Of a stretch of 64,000 bases of DNA, positions 50,698 through 61,463 are shown piece by piece. The notes below the pieces were generated by a model. It saw only the letters and a program-made list of their open reading frames with translations. It was not told the origin of the DNA and made no database searches. How positions within the stretch are numbered: the stretch's first letter is position 1; every line of letters starts with the position of its first letter. Source of the DNA: Buttiauxella massiliensis (GTDB lineage Bacteria; Pseudomonadota; Gammaproteobacteria; Enterobacterales; Enterobacteriaceae); contig NZ_LR722654.1 in the NCBI RefSeq assembly GCF_902500225.1, forward strand, positions 124,001 through 188,000. Reading direction: 5' to 3'. The position numbers were made by a program, and so were the translations under genes.

Positions 50698-51090
50698 TTA
50701 CTGATAATTAACTATTACCTGATTACTGCGGACTTTTAATGCTGGGAAAAGCACTCCACCACCGGGAACTTCCCAGACAAAACGCAGCGGCTCATTTGCC
50801 GCCACATTGGTCAATCCACGCGTCGTACCGCTCTGCCCTTCTATCTCAACACAGCGCGTTATCGAACATAATCTGACGTTAAGTCCGGCTGGGGTTGGAC
50901 CAATCAGCTCATAGCGCCAAGAAACTAATGTCATCACGCCACTGACAGGTTGCGCAGGTGCTAAAGCGCGGGACGATGCTGCAACACCACGGTGGCTAAG
51001 CGTGGCACCCACGCCACTGGCCTGCCATGCTCCCTCACCTGCGGCATGGGTCATTAAAGGGAAGAGAATCAGCAATAACAGGCGGCTCAT
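50698..51090 (-). CDS. flhE: Flagellar protein FlhE (130 aa)
   Basis: An N-terminal signal peptide (MSRLLLLILFPLMTHAAG) leads to a periplasmic domain with a Cys pair (VRLCSITRCVEIEG). FlhE is found only in enterobacterial flagellar clusters, where it prevents proton leak through the export apparatus. It directly follows flhA, sharing one base. Confidence 0.95.
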   Translation of the reverse strand: MSRLLLLILFPLMTHAAGEGAWQASGVGATLSHRGVAASSRALAPAQPVSGVMTLVSWRYELIGPTPAGLNVRLCSITRCVEIEGQSGTTRGLTNVAANEPLRFVWEVPGGGVLFPALKVRSNQVIVNYQ

Positions 51091-53171
51091 TATTTCGCTC
51101 CAATGGTCGCAGTCATACGGATGTTACGGTTTTCAGAAAGCTCGAGGCTAGAAAGCACCATGAGTTGCGGCAGGCTGCGGCGTAAGAAACGCGCCAGCAG
51201 TGGTCGCAGCGCATGGTTAACCAACAACACCGGCGGTGCACCGAGCATTTCCTGGCGTTTCAGCGCCTCCTGAGCCTGCTCCAGCAAGCGATCGGCAAGG
51301 CCGGGCTCGAGCCCACCGCCACCTTGCAATGCCTGCAATAACAAACGCTCAAGTGCCGCATCGAGACCAATCACCTGCACTTCACCATTGCCAGGGAACC
51401 ATTGCTGAGTAATCGCCCTGCCCAGCGCCACACGCACTACCGCTGTTAATTCATGCGGGTCATTTTGTATCGGTGCATGTTCTGCCAGAGTTTCAAGAAT
51501 CGTGCGCATATCACGAATCGTCACTTTCTCAGCCAGCAGGTTTTGCAGAACTTTATGCAGTGTGGTTAACGTCACCACACCCGGCACCAGGTCCTCCGTG
51601 AGTTTCGGCATCTCCTGGGTTACACGGTCGAGTAACTGTTGTGCTTCCTGGCGGCCAAACAGTTCTGGCGCAAACTGGCCAATCAGATGGTTAAGATGCG
51701 TGGCGACCACGGTACTGGCTTCGACCACGGTAAAGCCCTGAATTTGCGCCTGCTCTTTAAGTGCGCTTTCAATCCAGGTGGCGGCAAGGCCAAACGCTGG
51801 GTCAATTGTCGCTTCGCCTGGTAAGCTGCCTGCCGCAGTCCCAGGGTTAATAGCAAGCCAGCGCCCCGGATAAGCATCGCCACTGCCAATCTCGACGCCC
51901 TTCATCAGGATACGATAACGTGCCGGCGGCAAGTCCATGTTGTCGCGAATATGGACTACCGGCGGTAGGAAACCCATATCCTGCGCGAATTTCTTACGGA
52001 TACTGCGGATTCGCCCTAACAGCTCGCCGTCTTGCTGGAAATCCACCATCGGAATCAGGCGGTAACCTACTTCCATTCCCAGCGAATCTTCCAGTTGCAC
52101 ATCATTCCAGGTGGCCTCAACCGCCTGCGGGTTTTCCTGGGGTTTGACCGGGGCTGATGGGGCCGCGGGCTGCTCCATCTGGCGGCCACGCATCCACCAT
52201 GCCAGCCCAAGCAATGCGGCAGTAAACAGCAGGAAGACAAAGTTTGGCATCCCCGGCACCATGCCAAGTAAACCAAGAACACCGGCACTCAGCAGCATAA
52301 CGCGCGGGTTGTTGAACAGCTGGGTGACCATCTGCTCGCCAACATCCTGGTCGGTTGCAACACGGGTAACGATAACACCCGCAGCGGTCGAGATGACCAG
52401 CGCCGGGATCTGCGCGACCAGGCCATCACCGATGGTCAATAACGTATAAGTTTCTGCTGCTGCGCCAAAGGGCATGTCGTGCTGAAGCATACCGACCAAC
52501 AGGCCGCCCACCACGTTAATCACCATGATCATCAGACCGGCGACCGCATCGCCACGCACGAATTTACTGGCCCCGTCCATCGAGCCGTAAAAATCAGCTT
52601 CTTGTGTGACTTCTGAACGGCGTTTTTTCGCTTCGTCTTCACCAATCAAGCCGGCGTTAAGATCGGCATCAATCGCCATCTGTTTACCCGGCATACCGTC
52701 CAGCACAAAGCGCGCACCGACTTCAGCAATACGCCCCGCACCTTTGGTGATAACCATAAAGTTGATGATAACGAGGATGATAAACACCACGATACCGATG
52801 GCAAAGTTACCGCCAACAAGAAAGTGACCGAAGGCTTCAACCACTTTACCCGCAGCCGCACCACCGGTATGACCATCCATCAAAATGATACGTGTCGAGG
52901 CCACGTTCAGCGCCAGGCGCAGCAACGTGGTAAACAGCAGAATGGTTGGGAAAGCCGCGAACTCGAGGGTTTTCTGGGTGAACATCGCCACCAGCAGGAC
53001 CATGATCGACAGCGCGATGTTAAAGGTGAACAACAAATCCAGTATAAACGCCGGGAGCGGCAGTACCATCATCGACAAGATCATCAAGATCAGTATCGGT
53101 CCGGCAAGAATTTGCCATTGCCCGGATTTCATACTGGCAGGCAGACGCAGTGTTGCGAGCAAATTAGCCAT
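51090..53171 (-). CDS. flhA: Flagellar export gate protein FlhA (693 aa)
   Basis: Start at 53171 (MANLLATLRLPASMKSGQWQ), as in E. coli; a longer frame adds seven residues. Eight membrane segments fill residues 20-325 with the FHIPEP-type loop (GRIAEVGARFVLDGMPGKQM). The C-terminal cytoplasmic domain binds export chaperones. It overlaps flhB by eight bases. Confidence 0.97.
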   Translation of the reverse strand: MANLLATLRLPASMKSGQWQILAGPILILMILSMMVLPLPAFILDLLFTFNIALSIMVLLVAMFTQKTLEFAAFPTILLFTTLLRLALNVASTRIILMDGHTGGAAAGKVVEAFGHFLVGGNFAIGIVVFIILVIINFMVITKGAGRIAEVGARFVLDGMPGKQMAIDADLNAGLIGEDEAKKRRSEVTQEADFYGSMDGASKFVRGDAVAGLMIMVINVVGGLLVGMLQHDMPFGAAAETYTLLTIGDGLVAQIPALVISTAAGVIVTRVATDQDVGEQMVTQLFNNPRVMLLSAGVLGLLGMVPGMPNFVFLLFTAALLGLAWWMRGRQMEQPAAPSAPVKPQENPQAVEATWNDVQLEDSLGMEVGYRLIPMVDFQQDGELLGRIRSIRKKFAQDMGFLPPVVHIRDNMDLPPARYRILMKGVEIGSGDAYPGRWLAINPGTAAGSLPGEATIDPAFGLAATWIESALKEQAQIQGFTVVEASTVVATHLNHLIGQFAPELFGRQEAQQLLDRVTQEMPKLTEDLVPGVVTLTTLHKVLQNLLAEKVTIRDMRTILETLAEHAPIQNDPHELTAVVRVALGRAITQQWFPGNGEVQVIGLDAALERLLLQALQGGGGLEPGLADRLLEQAQEALKRQEMLGAPPVLLVNHALRPLLARFLRRSLPQLMVLSSLELSENRNIRMTATIGAK

Positions 53172-54315
53172 CGGAGTCCTTCTCGTTTGCAAAGTCCAGC
53201 GCTTCAGGCACTGGAAGGTTTTCAGGTTTTTTCGGGATTAAACCGCCAGCGACACGCCAGCGCCGCAGTTGCCATACCCATGCCAGCACTTCTGCTACGG
53301 CGGAATACAACTGCCCAGGAATTTGTTGTCCTATTTCAGCATGACGGTATAACGCACGCGCAAGCGGTGGAGCTTCGAGCATTGGAATACGGTGCTCATT
53401 GCCGATTTCACGGATACGCAGCGCAACCAGGCCGGCCCCTTTCGCCAGCACTTTTGGCGCACTCATTTTGTTTTCGTCGTACTGTAAGGCCACCGAATAG
53501 TGCGTCGGGTTGGTCACAATCACATCGGCCTTCGGCACATCTGACATCATGCGGCGACGCGCGGCGGCACGCTGTTGCTGGCGAATACGGCCTTTAACAT
53601 GTGGGTCGCCTTCTTGTTGCTTGAATTCGTCGCGAATATCCTGGCGGCTCATGCGTAGCTTTTTAATGTTGCTGAAAATCTGGAAGAACACGTCGAAGCC
53701 GACCATTGGTGTCAGCCCCAGCACAATCAACAAACCACACACCGCCACCATATTTAATGCGTGCCCCAAAGCAGCCAATGGCGGTTCACTCATCAGGCGC
53801 ATCATCTCTGGCCATTTGTGCAGCAGATACCAGGCCGTTACGCAGCCGACCAAAATGGCTTTGAGGAAGGCTTTTAGCAGTTCAGCGCCTGCCTGGGCTG
53901 AGAACATCCGCCCGAGTCCGGAAATTGGATTCATTTTGCTAAATTTAAACTGTATCGACTTCCCGCTGAACAGGATGCCACCCAACAGCATGGGGGCTGC
54001 AATTGCTACAATCACCAGCCCGAAAATCAGCGGCAACAGTGCCCAGACGGCCTGTTTTATCAGTTGGCTGATTTGTTTAACGATAAGATTGGGGTCGTTA
54101 ATAATGCTGTGATCAAAATGGAGCCCTGTAGACAACATTGCCGCTAGCTGTCGCGCCAACGGCTCCCCTCCCATCCAGATAATGCTGATTCCCACCAATA
54201 ACATAAGCAGTGAGGTCAACTCACGGGATCGGGGAATCTGCCCATCTTCGCGCGCTTTTTCAAGTCGGTGGGGTGTGGGGGCTTCTGTTTTGTCGTCGTC
54301 GCTTTCTTCTGACAC
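53164..54315 (-). CDS. flhB: Flagellar export switch protein FlhB (383 aa)
   Basis: Four membrane segments and a cytoplasmic domain with the self-cleavage motif NPTH in VIVTNPTHYSVAL (about residue 270). This cleavage switches export from rod/hook to filament substrates. It is the first gene of the operon. I did not identify a sure FlhDC box or promoter in the 260 bp upstream. Confidence 0.97.
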   Translation of the reverse strand: MSEESDDDKTEAPTPHRLEKAREDGQIPRSRELTSLLMLLVGISIIWMGGEPLARQLAAMLSTGLHFDHSIINDPNLIVKQISQLIKQAVWALLPLIFGLVIVAIAAPMLLGGILFSGKSIQFKFSKMNPISGLGRMFSAQAGAELLKAFLKAILVGCVTAWYLLHKWPEMMRLMSEPPLAALGHALNMVAVCGLLIVLGLTPMVGFDVFFQIFSNIKKLRMSRQDIRDEFKQQEGDPHVKGRIRQQQRAAARRRMMSDVPKADVIVTNPTHYSVALQYDENKMSAPKVLAKGAGLVALRIREIGNEHRIPMLEAPPLARALYRHAEIGQQIPGQLYSAVAEVLAWVWQLRRWRVAGGLIPKKPENLPVPEALDFANEKDSDG

Positions 54316-54576
54316 TGCAACAATCTCGTGGCCACAATTACCAGCACAGCATGTCAGAAAGGGGGAACGCTAATGGGAGGAAAACGGGGGAATTTGTAGG
54401 TTTGTTTGTGGGTTAAGTAGTTTGTGTGCGCAACGATAGGATTTCATTTTCTTGCATCTGGATTTGCGAGCATGGCCTAAAGATTAAAAAATCAACGCCC
54501 TGCCATCTTCTCATCCAAAGATCCGTTTGCTACTTTTCCACCGTTTTATCAATCATGATTAAATAAGGAGCAAACG

Positions 54577-55778
54577 ATGCAATGGACTGAATTACTTAAC
54601 GCTAATCGGCGTAAACCTAAAAAAACCAATTCTGTAGGAACCGCCAAGGGTCGGCTTCAGATAGAACGAGATTTCGACCGAATTTTATTTGCGGCCCCCA
54701 CCCGCCGCCTGGCAGATAAGACCCAGGTTTTTCCCCTGGATAAAAATGATAGTGTGAGAACGCGTCTGACCCACTCACATGAAGTAGCCAATCTGGCACG
54801 AGGAATTGGGGTTCGGTTGGCGTTCGAAATGAAAGAGGATATTTTCGGCACAAAGCTATCTGACGTTTGTGTTGAACGTGATGTCCCGGCACTGCTCGCT
54901 GCTATAGGTTTAGTACATGATCTTGGCACCCCCCCTTTCGGCCATCAAGGGGAACGGGCGATGGGTGAATGGTTCAGGAAAGAAATTCCCGTTTGTACCA
55001 GTTGCCCCATGGATAAAATTTACAATGATTTCCGCCAGTTTGATGGGAATTCACAAACCTTCAGGCTGGTAACCAAACTTCAAATTCTCAATGATGAGTT
55101 TGGCCTTAATCTTACCTACGCCACACTGGCCTCAATGCTCAAGTACCCACGAACCTCATTTTCAAGTTCAAAGCAGTGGAAAAAGCATGGTTTCTTCTAC
55201 TCCGAAGAACCCGTCGTCAAAGACATCTGGGAGAAAACCGGTCTCAGAGAAGGTATCCGTCATCCTTTCACTTATCTTATGGAAGCGTGTGATGATATTG
55301 CTTATTCAGTACTTGATGCAGAAGATACGGTTAAAAAGGGTTTAGCTTCATTCCATGATTTAATGGACTTCCTCTCTTGTCAGAATAAGGCCTCATCCGA
55401 TGAAATAATGCGTAATGTCATTACTAAAAGCAAAGAAGACAATAAAGAGTATGCCAAAGCAGAGTTATCCCCAGCAGAGCTGAATGACATGAGCATGCAA
55501 ATGTTCAGGGTTTATGCCATAGCTGAATTAGTTGATGCTGTTGTCATTTCATTCAAAGAAAACAAAGACAACTTTCTTGACATTAATTGTCAGGAAAAAG
55601 ATCTCATTTCAATAAGCAAAGGACATGCTTTATGTGAAGCCCTGAAAACGACCTGCCCGTGCTTTACAAAGAAGCGCAGCTTCTCGCCGATGCTATTTCT
55701 GGCATGACAGATAGTTATTTGATTGCCCTACACGATGAGCTAAAATCCTTATATGAGTATGAAAATCGTTCAAAGTAA
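54577..55778 (+). pseudogene. dGTPase-like HD hydrolase, single-base frameshift
   Basis: The first frame (54577-55707) is a deoxyguanosinetriphosphate triphosphohydrolase-like protein: RTRLTHSHEVANLARGIG (His66 region), IGLVHDLGTPPFGHQGE (His114, Asp115) and EACDDIAYSVLDAED. At AAAA (55645-55648) the frame breaks; adding one A gives a continuous end, KNDLPVLYKEAQLLADAISG, to the stop at 55776-55778, about 401 aa. It is therefore a full-length gene with a one-base deletion (or sequencing error). Ribosome site AAGGAG is good. It is AT-richer than its neighbours and lies between flhB and cheZ. Confidence 0.8.
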
Positions 55779-55785
55779 GCGAAAT

Positions 55786-55819
55786 CTGAAGCGAAGAGTT
55801 AAAGGATTTTTCGCTTCAG
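55786..55819. repeat. Inverted repeat at the junction of the two islet genes
   Basis: Perfect 10-bp arms CTGAAGCGAA (55786-55795) and TTCGCTTCAG (55810-55819). It could be the dGTPase terminator. The right arm runs into the truncated nucleotidyltransferase frame, so it may also mark a deletion joint. Confidence 0.6.
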
Positions 55820-56450
55820 TTCAGACATCGATCTGGTCTTCCACGGAAGCCGTCATAAGTTGTATGAGGCGTTAGAATCATTAAACATCCCAAACTTTAC
55901 CGAGAATAAATTTGGTGGTGTCCGGCTGACTCACTCACGCATGGATTATGATATCTGGAGTCTGGAAGATACCTGGGCGTTCAGAGAGGATGTTATTTCA
56001 CTACATAATATCGATAGTTTACTACATACCACGTTAATGACCTGGGATGCTGTAATTTATGATATTAAAGCAAAGAAAATAATCACTCAGCCAAATTATT
56101 TACAGGACTTAATTAACAGACGTTTAGATCTGGTATTAGAAAAAACCCCTAACGAAAAAGGTTCCGTAGTAAAAATCATCCGGACTATTTACGGGAAAAA
56201 TGCTGCTACATTAGGAGGAAAACTTTGCGCCTTCCTTCAAAGTCATTTGTCCTGCTATAGCAGCACCGAGTTAATACAATACGAACGCGCCAATTTTGAC
56301 AAAAATTTAATCACCGCAGTTCGAATTGACAAGTTACTTATTTTACTTGAACAATGGCAGAAAGGTGAGGACATTATTATCAATGTTCAACAAAAACCAA
56401 AAACCATTCACTATAAATGCATTGCCGAAAAAGGTAATGTATTTCCCTGA
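55803..56450 (+). pseudogene. Nucleotidyltransferase-like protein lacking its N-terminus
   Basis: The frame opens without a start codon and soon reads SSDIDLVFHGSRHKLYEAL, the DxD catalytic pattern of poly(A)-polymerase-like nucleotidyltransferases, normally preceded by a GG-AVRD block that is missing. Further on it has DYDIWSLEDTWAFRED. The first possible start (TTG at 55860) lies after the DxD. It is probably a truncated remnant. AT-rich like its neighbour. Confidence 0.65.
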
Positions 56451-56491
56451 TGTATTTTCACTCTCAAATTATACCCGTAATCTTTTGGGTA

Positions 56492-56618
56492 TATACCCAT
56501 TAGCATTCGAGTTACAGATAGGCGGCCAGGGAGCTTATCCCAATGAGCTTACTAAGGTAAGTAGTTTGGGTAAGTGAGCGCAGCCAACACCCCTGCAGCT
56601 CGAAGGATGATGGATATA
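56492..56618. repeat. ERIC element after the islet
   Basis: About 127 bp with the ERIC core GAGCTTACTAAGGTAAGTAG and the end GAGCGCAGCCAACACCCCTG. It is degenerate but full length. It lies between the truncated nucleotidyltransferase and the cheZ terminator, at the islet edge. Confidence 0.8.
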
Positions 56619-56627
56619 TAACGTCAT

Positions 56628-56662
56628 TAAGAAAAAATGACGCTGTGCCACTTAGACACAGC
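56628..56662 (-). terminator. Intrinsic terminator of the che operon
   Basis: Minus-strand arms GCTGTG and CACAGC with a 9-nt loop, then GTCATTTTTTC. It lies after the cheZ stop. Confidence 0.75.
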
Positions 56663-56670
56663 ACCCAATA

Positions 56671-57315
56671 TTAAAACCCTAAACTATCCAGTAAATCATC
56701 AACCTGATCCTGGCTTGCAACCACACCCGCTGCGGTCGTGTTCATTTGCGGGCCGTTGAGGAGACTGTCGGCTGGGCGTTTCGTACGCGCATCCAGTTCT
56801 GGCATGTTCTCCATTAACACCATCAACAACTGGCGTTCAATTTCCTGGATAACATCCATCATGCGCTTGATGACCTGACCGGTTAAATCCTGGAAGTCTT
56901 GCGCCATCATGATTTCCAGAAGCTGAGCATTGGTAAAGCTGGTGTGACTCGGGACGCCAGACAAGTAGCTGCGCGTATCGGTAACCAGTTCACGGGCATC
57001 ACCCAGCTCGATTGGGTTTTCAAACCAGGCATCCCAACGGCCATTAAGTGCTTTGGCGTCGGATTCCAGTTTGTTCTGATGAGGCTGAGCCAGCTCCACA
57101 CAGTTCAGCGCGCGCTCTGCGGCCTGCGCGGTCATCTGCACCACGTAGTCCAGGCGGTCACGAGCATCGGGAATCGCTTCCGCCGCTTCGGCAATCGCCT
57201 GGTCAAGGCCCAGCTCGCGTAGGCTGTCGCGCAGCATTCGGGTCAGGCTGCCTATCCGAACGATAATATCGCCGGTTGAATGTAACTCTGACGCGGGATT
57301 GGTAGATGAGTGCAT
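56671..57315 (-). CDS. cheZ: CheY-P phosphatase CheZ (214 aa)
   Basis: A long four-helix-bundle protein: [20 protein letters not shown], the catalytic region with Asp/Gln in [19 protein letters not shown] (about residue 143-147) and the C-terminal CheY-binding helix [10 protein letters not shown]. It removes phosphate from CheY-P. It is the last gene of the operon. Confidence 0.97.
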   Translation of the reverse strand: MHSSTNPASELHSTGDIIVRIGSLTRMLRDSLRELGLDQAIAEAAEAIPDARDRLDYVVQMTAQAAERALNCVELAQPHQNKLESDAKALNGRWDAWFENPIELGDARELVTDTRSYLSGVPSHTSFTNAQLLEIMMAQDFQDLTGQVIKRMMDVIQEIERQLLMVLMENMPELDARTKRPADSLLNGPQMNTTAAGVVASQDQVDDLLDSLGF

Positions 57316-57325
57316 GAGCCTCTCC

Positions 57326-57715
<390 letters not shown>

Positions 57716-57884
57716 TTATTGGTTTCCTTCGGTTTTTGCCTATTCAAGAAGGCGTAATTGTTGCAGCCAGTTTGGACACGGCCAGCGCGGAAGAACCGGA
57801 GCGTACATGAAGTACGTGAGCCAATTCTTTTCCAAAAAAAGGAGCACTGCCCGGGTTCAAAATGGCAAATAAAATAGCCTTATC
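57716..57884. repeat. Repeat-like insertion between cheB and cheY
   Basis: A 169-bp gap, where E. coli has only a few bases. It contains the palindrome CGTAC-ATGAA-GTACG (57802-57816) in a tract GGCCAGCGCGGAAGAACCGG followed by GAGCACTGCCCGGGTTC, which looks like a dispersed enterobacterial repeat. No coding potential. Confidence 0.55.
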
Positions 57885-58934
57885 TCAGATACGTATTGCC
57901 TGTCCGGCACTAATTTTTGCCAACATCTGTTGACTGATTACGCTTAAATCGACCACTTCGCTGACACCACCACTGTTGATGGCCTCACGCGGCATGCCGA
58001 ACACCACACAACTTGCTTCGTTTTGGGCGATAGTCCATGCCCCGGCTTTATGCATTGCCAACATCCCTGCGGCGCCGTCATTCCCCATTCCCGTCAAAAT
58101 GACGCCCACGGCGTTACGCCCGGCGAATTTCGCGACAGAGTGGAACAGCACATCCACGGCCGGACGATGCCGGTTCACGGGTGGGCCATCATGAATTTTG
58201 ATTTGGTAGTTCGCCCCGCTACGAGCAAGCTCCATATGTTTATCGCCCGGTGCGATGTAGGCGTGCCCCGGTAACACACGCTCGCCATCCTCTGCCTCTT
58301 TCACCGCTATCTGGCATAACTTGTTAAGCCGGTCAGCAAACGAGCGAGTAAAACCTGGCGGCATATGCTGCGTAATTAGTACCGCCGGGCTTGATAGCGG
58401 CAGCGGTTGCAGGACATGGCGAATCGCCTCGGTACCACCGGTTGATGCACCAATAGCTATCAATTTTTCTGAACTGAGTAATGGCCCCGCTTTCAACGCA
58501 GCAGGCGCTGCAACGGGCGCTCGCGCCGCCAGTTTTGCCTTCGCAGCAGTACGCACTTTCTCAGCAATAGTTTCGCTATAGGCCAGCATCCCTTCACGAA
58601 TGCCTAACTGCGGCTTGGTGACAAAATCAATCGCGCCCAACTCCAGCGCTCGTAATGTCACTTCCGAACCTTTCCCGGTGAGCGATGAAACCATCACCAC
58701 CGGCATCGGGCGCAGGCGCATTAATTTCTCAAGGAAATCCAGACCGTCCATGCGCGGCATTTCTACATCCAGCGTCAGCACGTCAGGGTTGAATTTCTTA
58801 ATCAAATCGCGAGCTACAAGCGGGTCTGGTGCGGTTGCCACCATTTCCATGTCATCGTGGCTATTGACAATTTCTGTCATGATCTGGCGCATCAGGGCGG
58901 AGTCATCGACGCACAGCACGGTTATTTTTGTCAT
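57885..58934 (-). CDS. cheB: Receptor methylesterase/deamidase CheB (349 aa)
   Basis: Receiver domain with Asp in [12 protein letters not shown] (about residue 56), linker, and catalytic domain with Ser in [10 protein letters not shown], His in [11 protein letters not shown] and Asp in [10 protein letters not shown]. It removes methyl groups from receptors in adaptation. Its start overlaps the cheR stop by four bases. Confidence 0.98.
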   Translation of the reverse strand: MTKITVLCVDDSALMRQIMTEIVNSHDDMEMVATAPDPLVARDLIKKFNPDVLTLDVEMPRMDGLDFLEKLMRLRPMPVVMVSSLTGKGSEVTLRALELGAIDFVTKPQLGIREGMLAYSETIAEKVRTAAKAKLAARAPVAAPAALKAGPLLSSEKLIAIGASTGGTEAIRHVLQPLPLSSPAVLITQHMPPGFTRSFADRLNKLCQIAVKEAEDGERVLPGHAYIAPGDKHMELARSGANYQIKIHDGPPVNRHRPAVDVLFHSVAKFAGRNAVGVILTGMGNDGAAGMLAMHKAGAWTIAQNEASCVVFGMPREAINSGGVSEVVDLSVISQQMLAKISAGQAIRI

Positions 58935-59797
58935 GATCTTTCCTTACTCAGTCCGTACACGGTCTGCCCACGCAGTAAAAACTCGCGGCTGAGGTTACTG
59001 AAATTTTCCGAATGCCCGGCAAACAGCAATCCGCCCGGTTTTAGCAGCGGTACAAAACGCTGCAAAATTTGCTGCTGTGTCGCTTTATCAAAATAAATCA
59101 TCACATTGCGACAAAAAATGGCGTCAAACGGTCCAGGAATTGGTGCTTGCTTGTCCAAAAGATTGATTGGCGCAAACTCCATGTGGCTGGCCAGATCGCT
59201 ACGCACCCGTACCAGCCCATCATGTGGCCCGGTGCCACGCATGAAGTAGCGCTGCATCTGGAGCGGAGCCAGTGTTTTCAGTTCATCCTGGCGATAAATG
59301 GCACTCTGGGCTTTCTCCAGCACCTGGGTGTCGATATCACTGGCGAAGACTTTCCAGCGCCCAGGTGCCATACCCAGCACATCTGCAAGCGTTATAGCGA
59401 TGGAATACGGCTCTTCACCGGTTGAGGCTGCCGCACTCCAGACTTTGTACTCCCCACTACGTTTACGCGCATGTTCTGCGAGAATCGGAAAGTGGTGACC
59501 TTCGCGAAAAAAAGCCGTCAGGTTAGTGGTCAGGGAGTTAATGAACGCCTGCCACTCGGCATTACTGCCGTTGGCCTCCAGCATGCTCAGATAGTGCCCA
59601 AAATCCTCCAGTCCCAGGGTACGTAAACGTCGCACCAGGCGGTTGTAAACCATGTCTCGCTTGTGATCGGCCAGCACAATTCCTGCACGCTGGTAAATCA
59701 ACTGGCATATCCGGCGAAAGTGCGTGTCGGACAGCGGTAGACGCTGTGTCATCTGTAACATTAATGACGATTGTCCAGTGGACAGTGGTGATGTCAT
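58931..59797 (-). CDS. cheR: Receptor methyltransferase CheR (288 aa)
   Basis: SAM-dependent: [20 protein letters not shown] is the SAM-binding motif, and [14 protein letters not shown] the family signature. The N-terminal helical domain recognises receptor methylation helices, and the beta-subdomain binds the receptor pentapeptide NWETF, which is present on Tar here. Confidence 0.98.
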   Translation of the reverse strand: MTSPLSTGQSSLMLQMTQRLPLSDTHFRRICQLIYQRAGIVLADHKRDMVYNRLVRRLRTLGLEDFGHYLSMLEANGSNAEWQAFINSLTTNLTAFFREGHHFPILAEHARKRSGEYKVWSAAASTGEEPYSIAITLADVLGMAPGRWKVFASDIDTQVLEKAQSAIYRQDELKTLAPLQMQRYFMRGTGPHDGLVRVRSDLASHMEFAPINLLDKQAPIPGPFDAIFCRNVMIYFDKATQQQILQRFVPLLKPGGLLFAGHSENFSNLSREFLLRGQTVYGLSKERS

Positions 59798-59816
59798 AGC
59801 GTCTTCTCAATTACTT

Positions 59817-61421
59817 TCAGGAGGTGGCGAGCACCCCGTTGGTGACTAAATCTCTGGTGACGTCTTCATTGCCGACAGTTTCCAGATTAAACACCGATAC
59901 CACACCGCTAAGGTGTTCGGCCTGGTTTGCCAGAGCATCGGTTGCTGCTGCCGCTTCTTCTACCAGCGCGGCGTTTTGCTGTGTCACTTGATCCATCTGG
60001 CTTACCGCGAGTGCTACCTGCTCGATACCACGGCGCTGTTCGTCGGATGCCGAAGCAATTTCGCCCATGATGTCGTTAACCTGCGTAACCGAACGCACGA
60101 TTTCCGCCATCGTCGTGGCTGCCGTATCAACCAGTTGTGAACCGTGCTGCACGCGGTCGACCGATTCTTCAATAAGCACTTTGATCTCTTTGGCAGCCTG
60201 CGCACTGCGTTGTGCCAGGTTGCGTACTTCACCGGCCACCACGGCAAACCCACGCCCTTGCTCACCGGCACGCGCAGCTTCAACGGCGGCGTTCAGCGCC
60301 AGAATGTTGGTCTGGAAGGCGATACCATCAATCACGCTGGTGATGTCGCCAATTTTCTTCGAACTGCCCGCAATGTCGTGCATGGTGCGCGCAACGTTTG
60401 CAGCCTGTTTGCCGCCCTGTTGTGCGGTGTCTGCCGCAGTACGGGAAAGCTGTGCAGCCTGACGTGCGTTATCGGCGTTCTGGCCCACCGTTGCGGTCAG
60501 TTGCTCCATGCTGGCGGCAGTTTCAGCAAGTGATGCGGCCTGTTGTTCGGTTCGGGAAGAGAGATCGTTGTTGCCCGCGGCAATTTCAGCGATCCCGGTG
60601 TGCATCGCTCCACTGCCCTGACGCACTTGTTGCACGGTCTCTTTCAGCGCTTGCTGCATGTTTTTCAGGCTACGGAAAATCTCGGAGATTTCGTTACGCC
60701 CATACACGCTTATAGGGCGTGCTAAATCGCCTGCGGCAATGTGTTCAAAGTGGCTACGCACAATATCCAGCGGTTGCACCAGCATTCTGCGCGACCAGAT
60801 AATTGAACCAATCAGCATCACGATGGCGATCACCGTCACGCTGGCGAAAATAATCGCCGAGATCTGGTAGTTCATTTTGCTGTCAGCACTCGACGCTGCC
60901 ACGGTGTCATTGATGCTCTGCTGCCAGGCGTTAAAGTAAGCGTCAAAAATATCCTGTGATTTCTGAATCGGCGCACTCAGGAAGTCAGAAAGCTGATTGC
61001 TTTCAAGCCAGGTCGCCTGATGCTGTAAATCATCGCGATAAGCGGCGTAACTCTGCTTTGTCGATACCACCATATCCTCACCTTCTTTATTTAAAGGCGG
61101 GATTTCGAGGAACTGGTTAAACAGCATATCGGCCTGTTTCAGGCTGCCGCGTGCGTTCGCCATCAGGCGTTTGATATCTTCCGGCGGGTAGCTCAACGCC
61201 GTTAACGTTCCGGCACGGCTCAAGGCAGTGCTGGCCTGTAACAAAGCCGCGCGGCTTTGCGTTAAGGTGTCACGTTGCTGGTTTCCGACTTCAACCATTT
61301 TAAGATTCTGAAAATCATCCCTGAATGCCCAAAAAGACAATCCATTACTGCCAATCTGCAGCACGCCGCAGACGATCAAGATTAACAACAGAGTGGTCGA
61401 AATTCGGATACGGTTGAACAT
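59817..61421 (-). CDS. tap: Methyl-accepting chemotaxis protein Tap (534 aa)
   Basis: The start is the ATG at 61421 ([20 protein letters not shown]), matching Tap as I recall it. It has two membrane helices around a periplasmic sensor, HAMP, and a signalling domain with the hairpin tip ...[21 protein letters not shown] (cut). The end is NGVLATS and lacks the NWETF pentapeptide, as in E. coli Tap, a low-abundance receptor for dipeptides via DppA, and pyrimidines. The N-terminal sensor differs enough that ligand specificity is inferred. Confidence 0.95.
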   Translation of the reverse strand: MFNRIRISTTLLLILIVCGVLQIGSNGLSFWAFRDDFQNLKMVEVGNQQRDTLTQSRAALLQASTALSRAGTLTALSYPPEDIKRLMANARGSLKQADMLFNQFLEIPPLNKEGEDMVVSTKQSYAAYRDDLQHQATWLESNQLSDFLSAPIQKSQDIFDAYFNAWQQSINDTVAASSADSKMNYQISAIIFASVTVIAIVMLIGSIIWSRRMLVQPLDIVRSHFEHIAAGDLARPISVYGRNEISEIFRSLKNMQQALKETVQQVRQGSGAMHTGIAEIAAGNNDLSSRTEQQAASLAETAASMEQLTATVGQNADNARQAAQLSRTAADTAQQGGKQAANVARTMHDIAGSSKKIGDITSVIDGIAFQTNILALNAAVEAARAGEQGRGFAVVAGEVRNLAQRSAQAAKEIKVLIEESVDRVQHGSQLVDTAATTMAEIVRSVTQVNDIMGEIASASDEQRRGIEQVALAVSQMDQVTQQNAALVEEAAAATDALANQAEHLSGVVSVFNLETVGNEDVTRDLVTNGVLATS

Positions 61422-61463
61422 CACAGCCCCTCAGCCGGCACGTCTGCCGGCCATTAATGTTTC

